A stretch of 64,000 nt of DNA, taken from the NCBI GenBank assembly GCA_027924585.1, contig BSBM01001444.1, positions 186,001 through 250,000 on the forward strand. The letters are read 5' to 3'. Shown here in pieces: positions 59,205 to 64,000 of the stretch; within the stretch, counting starts at the first letter, position 1; every line of letters begins with the position of its first letter. The stretch comes from Larix kaempferi. Taxonomy: Eukaryota; Streptophyta; Pinopsida; Pinales; Pinaceae. Below the pieces are notes generated by a model. That model was not told where the DNA came from and searched no databases. It saw only the letters and a list, made by a program, of their open reading frames with translations. A program made the position numbers and the translations under genes.

Positions 59205-62200
59205 TGTTATCACCTAAACTGTAGTTACCCCTATGGATGTATCCAGTCATGGATGGCAATAGGGAAGGGAAACTCAAAAGGTGCAACCACGATCACCTCG
59301 ACCTCCAATATATGGTTGTCACGCCAGTCGAGGCAACCTTCGCTTTATGTTATCTAGCCCAGACAACAAAGGGGGAGACCCGATCTACTCCCGACAGGAG
59401 AGATCAAAACCAAGACACCAAATCAGGGTATGTCTAAGTGAGGTTAGGTGTATGGTTTATCCTACACCTAAGGATGAAGTCACAAGCCAAGTGAGGGGTT
59501 CAATAGGTATAGCTTTGGTTCATAGTTGATGTAAGAGTGACTTATAATGTTTGTAGTGAGATCTAGGGCTTAGTGTACTAGTTCAATGTCAGAAGATCCA
59601 TTGCCTTGGGAACCGTGTCCAATGCAGGGTAGTTTAAGGGTTGTATTGGGGCTAACTAGTACAGATGACAAGCTTGACCATGATACATGATAGCTTCAAG
59701 GGTTTAGTTCACCATGCATAGGTCAATCCACAAGTCAATCCAACAATCTAGGAAAGTCGAATTAACTTGGAGAGAAGCCAGTGCCTTGGGAATTGGGAAG
59801 TGGAGTCAAAGTAGGGTTGACTTGTGGTTTAGGACTCCTAGTACATGGGACAAGTAGGAAATAGAGGTCTTGATGGATGAATGTATCTAGATCTAGGTTT
59901 GACCCAAGTGGACCACAATCCCTTAAAACAAGGAATGCTATCCCCAAGGCAAGATTTGACAAAGTGATAGTCTAGACCTAGGTTTTGAATTATTCCGGTT
60001 CCAAATCTCCAACAATCTCAAGTACCCACGTCCTAGAAGTGAGTCAACTCACTTCTCCAAGGTGGTGCGACTTTGCCCAAGGAGGCTAAAAATGAGGGTT
60101 AGGTAGGTCAAGACAAGTCGGATGGCATCCAAACTTTAGATCCGGGTAGGTTAGTCAAGTAGGAGTACGGATCTATAATTTCGTGGCAATCCAACGGCTA
60201 GATCTTAGTAGATCTGAGTTTAAGTGTTCCAAGTGGTCCAAAATGGGGATTAAATCCCTTAAAATGTGGAGTAGGGCCCACAAGGTGAATTTCAGAAAAG
60301 TAACAATCTGGGTGTATGTTATTGGATGTGTAGATGACAAATCAAGTGGAAACTCAAACACCCACCACCTAGATCTAGGTCAACTTGCTCAAACTAGGAA
60401 GTGCGCCTTGCTTGGGAGAAGCTAAGTTGGCTTGGGAGGGAGGTCAAACGGAAGCCAATCCTCACCAAACTATAGATCCGGGATGCCGTGGATGCTATAG
60501 AGGTGGGTTTTCAATATTATGCCCAACAACCCACTAGATCTAAGTAGATCTGAAAAAATATAAAATGGGGTTTTGAAGTATTTAGGGTTTTTAAATATTT
60601 TAGACAATTGGATAGATCATGGAGATAGAATTTACCTTGAGATCATACCTGAGTGATGTGGATGAGATGCCTTGATGTTGAGGAAGATTCCCGCAGAGAT
60701 CAAATGAGAGATTGTTGATTTTGCTTGCCGAAATGATGCCTTAGTCCACACGTGCGACCTCCTCTACCTGTCAAACCAAGGAATAGCGATTCAATCAGTA
60801 AGATCAAGCATGGAGGAAATACAAGAGAAATGCAACAGTAACATGAAATAGAAGGTCCTGGGACAGTAATACTCCCTGTTACCAACGAAGAGATCCAAAG
60901 AAGAAGTAGGGAGAGTCTTCCCCTACCAATACTTCCTCCTCAAAGCAAATCGGCCTCTACCTGTAGATGCAAAAATCGTGGTACAAAATATATGGCAAAC
61001 AAGATCTCCAATAACTCAGTGCAAAGGAAGAACCAACGAACGAACACCAAAAACATTCACCACAACACTGGAGATAGATGCAATAATAATTTTCTATTCC
61101 AATAATCCAGAGCCAAAAGTCCCCTTTACAATGAGAGGCTCTCTCCTTTAAATAGGAAGGAGAGGCACCAAAACCCTAACCACTTTTTGAATGAGTGGCT
61201 AAGATTAAAAGATACAAATGTCTAATCAATGGTTGAGATGAGCTCAACAATAAAATACATGGATCACTAATAAAATATAATGTAAGTGGACAAAATCGCC
61301 CTATAAGAGGGGAATCCCACCAAATCATGATGACAAAATATCATAAGAGGCTTATGGTGGGTCCAAGGGGTAATTTTATCCCTCCTTGGTCAATCCCCAT
61401 AGCACAATACATATAAAATAATCACCAAAGTACCAAATCGTGCCTCCATGGTCAAGTCGTGGGCCTCAAAAAGACCTCAGAAATCTACTGAAAGTGCCAT
61501 AAGTGATGGATGCGGGCCCCGATGAAGCTGAAACTGCTGGAGAAGGTGTGGAGGACCCCGATCTATCATCACTGATCATCCCATGCCATAACTTTGCCTT
61601 AGTATCCCAAATCGATTTCCTCAATAGCCATTTCTACCAATCCTGAAATGCTTCGGGAAGCGTGAAACTGCCCCAAACAGCCTCCTGGAGTGCCTGCGCT
61701 GTCAAGGTGAGGGCACCAGTGTGTCCGGGAGGGGGGTAATATGGTAAAAACAAGTGGCTGGACCACCCCCTCCATCATCAGCTCCCTAGGTCAACCGGAT
61801 AAAACTCACATCTGCTCCGACAGGGCCTCCGACAGACCAAAACTGCACTGGGACAACCTACTGAGGCTCAATCATCACTGTAAGTGCCCGGAACTGAAAA
61901 CAAACTGTCCCATTGGACTCAGAAGGTCCAAATCTATCCAATATGTGTACTCATACACCATATGAGTCTCTGCATGATCAAAATAAATATCCAATATACC
62001 GGAACAAGGCCAATAATAATGATCTGTAAATGACCAAACACTGCTGTAACCCAAGAATCATCATCATAACCCTGTAGCTGCTGCATAGAATCATCATGTA
62101 TGTGTACATAGACCATATATCATCTATCCATATCATCATAAGGTCTAACATCTCATGTCCCATGGTCCTCCATGGTCAAACTAGGTCTAACCAAGACCAA

Positions 62201-63741
62201 ATATAACTCAGACCATCATCCAAGGCTGCTGCAAAGTGTCAAGGTTAATACATGCTCTACAACTTATTCAAATAGCAATTATAACACAGAGTAATCATAA
62301 CTGGCGATCTAAATCCAAATATATAGTGTCGTTAATTATTATTATTACTCAGACTAGACTTTCAGGATCATACTCACTTCATAGCTGTGATCAATTTGCT
62401 AGTGAAGGGTGAAGGCTAAATTAACTGGCTAGGCTAAGGGATGACTTGACTGACTTGACTTTGTGACACTTTGGCAAAGGAAAGGGAATACATACCATAG
62501 TATATACTGAATGAGCAATAACACAGGGAATGGCGGTGTCTCACAAATGGATGAGTTGTTTAAAGAGGGTTTATTCACCTTCACAGATGCGCACAATCCA
62601 TAATACAAATAAGGCCAGCAATTGTTTAGATATAGCATTTAAGTTCCATTGCTTTTTGGGCCTGAAGTTTCCATAGCCTTGATCTATGTGTGTTTACAAA
62701 CACATTGCATAGATTTACATTTTTCTTTAGGCTTTCTGCTGCAGGTGTGTTTTTAAGGCACTTGTTTACCTGAGCACTTCTAGGTGTGTCATGGACAGCT
62801 TGTTTACCTAGGTATTTATTTTCCAAAAAGATATAACATTTTATTTTCATGGCCATTTTCATTTGGCATGCCTTTCATTCATGTGTGTTTAGAAACACAT
62901 TGCATGAATGGGCTTTTCATACAAGATATAGCATTTCATTTTTCCAGATTTTGTATTCATGGCAGCACCAAAAGTTTCAGGTTTAGCCAACACAACTTTA
63001 GTGACTAGGGGGAATTCACAAGGAACTCCAACTCACCATAGGTAAGTTTTGTCACCAACTCAGAGCCGAGACACAATAAACAGGGAAGCTCATCCAATAC
63101 AGAGGCTACAGTGGGGGAAAGATCCTCCATGTCACTAGTCAAGTAGTAAGTCAGGGTGATAAACTAAAAGGTAGGCCATGGATGGATGGAAACAATGAAT
63201 GGTGGAACCGACACTAGCAAGCCAAGGTATGGTTGAATGATCACCTCTATTCTCCCTAGGGAGGGTAGAACCAATGAGTATGAATAGTGAACTTCTAAGT
63301 ATGAGTAGGGACAATATAATATATATAATAGATCAACCAGGTCCAAATATCTATATGATCGCCAGATCATGACACTAAGTGCTAAGACATGCTATAAGAA
63401 TAAGTATAAAAGCAATCTAACCATAACACCATGATATACCTGCTGAGTCATATACCTGAAAGCTCATCAACCTGTACCATCATCTGTCCTTTGAGACTGC
63501 TGCTGCAACTCTGGGCACTACTGACTGCTTTGTACCAATGGTATAATGACTACATCGGTCATCTCTCTGAGTGTCCTGAGACTCAGTCATGGCATGGGGA
63601 ATACAACTGTTGTCCACAATATGATAGTGATCCAATATAGATGCTCATCTCAGCATCTCAAATGTAAGGGAACTGGCTGAATAGTGTACTGGAATCAGAA
63701 AAATAATGTATGGTAGCCCGGCTACTATATATGTGATAACA
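59205..63741 (-). mobile_element. Family-G 5' LTR of the gypsy element (4537 bp)
   Basis: Near-identical direct repeat of 49221-53756, one base longer (AAAAATGAGG against AAAATGAGG). Examples of differences: GGTATGAG/GATCTGAG near 50225/60210, and AGAAAAGG/AGCCAAGG near 53236/63221. The left end abuts the primer site. The right end is followed by internal-type sequence and not by a target duplication. Confidence 0.87.
61147..61154 (-). promoter_or_regulatory. Candidate TATA box in 5' LTR
   Basis: Equivalent to 51162-51169. In the 5' LTR this would drive the genomic RNA of the element. Confidence 0.4.
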
Positions 63742-64000
63742 TCTGGCTCCGGCTAGGACAAGTGCTCTGCTGAAATGAGCGCTTGAGAACCTCAGAATCT
63801 CTGGTCCTCGAACTCTGCTACTCGAATCCGCAATCTAGCACTCTACCATTTTATTTCCAGCTTTTATTCTTGCAACCTATTTTCTGCATCCACAAACATC
63901 AAAAATACCTCATGCCGCATGTGTGGGAAAAATATAGAACCAACTGAAATAAAAAATTTATAAATGCATGAAATATATAAGTGCAGAAAATAAATCAAAC
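63742..64000 (-). mobile_element. 3' internal end of a second, adjoining gypsy copy (partial)
   Basis: Matches 53757-54015 with a single visible change (GCATGAAAT against GCATAAAAT). In a simple insertion this position should hold LINE sequence beginning with the target duplication. The match to internal sequence implies that another internal region continues beyond the window, sharing the LTR at 59205-63741. The alternative is that the LTR is longer than I have drawn it. Confidence 0.65.

Overview
The window reads as nuclear DNA of a seed plant with a large, transposon-filled genome. Almost all of it consists of LTR retrotransposons, LINEs, a hAT transposon remnant and their decay products. 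LTRs of about 4.5 kb, nested insertions and a host gene fragment with intact splice sites inside transposon-filled DNA would fit a gymnosperm or another large plant genome; I cannot name a species. There is no bacterial, organellar or CRISPR-type content.

Layout. 1-2432 is the 3' part of a long Ty3/gypsy LTR (family G). It abuts a Ty1/copia pol pseudogene (2433-3243, resuming at 7734). That pol is split by a 4485-bp TG...CA element (3244-7728, target duplication AGGCT) that looks like a solo LTR of another family. From 6159 to 26709 a 4110-bp segment is repeated head to tail five times. Each unit holds the 3' third of that solo LTR, the copia RT/RNase H end, the copia 3' LTR and about 0.9 kb of minisatellite. 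The minisatellite runs on to 27719 and meets a hAT transposase remnant (27720-28841). Then come a Ty3/gypsy RT remnant (29440-31060), four minus-strand exons of a host gene resembling the nucleoporin NUP188 (31495-32474), a second gypsy remnant (about 33170-34080), and a LINE (about 34100-40030) split by a 4152-bp solo LTR of family G (35627-39778, target duplication GGTAC).

41182-47251 is a complete but mutated copia element on the minus strand, with 418-bp LTRs, a tRNA-iMet-type primer site and target duplication ATTTT. 47640-49220 is a minus-strand LINE cut by a family-G gypsy element: LTR 49221-53756, internal region 53757-59204, LTR 59205-63741. Its pol order is protease, RNase H, RT, RNase H, integrase. 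It has no recognisable gag, and its tRNA-Asp-type primer site sits next to the right-hand LTR. After 63741 the sequence again matches the 3' end of the internal region, which suggests a tandem LTR-internal-LTR-internal arrangement.

The only content that looks like a host gene is the NUP188-like exon cluster. Its four exons join in phase, and one intron has a GC donor. The transposons on either side may be filling very long introns of this gene.
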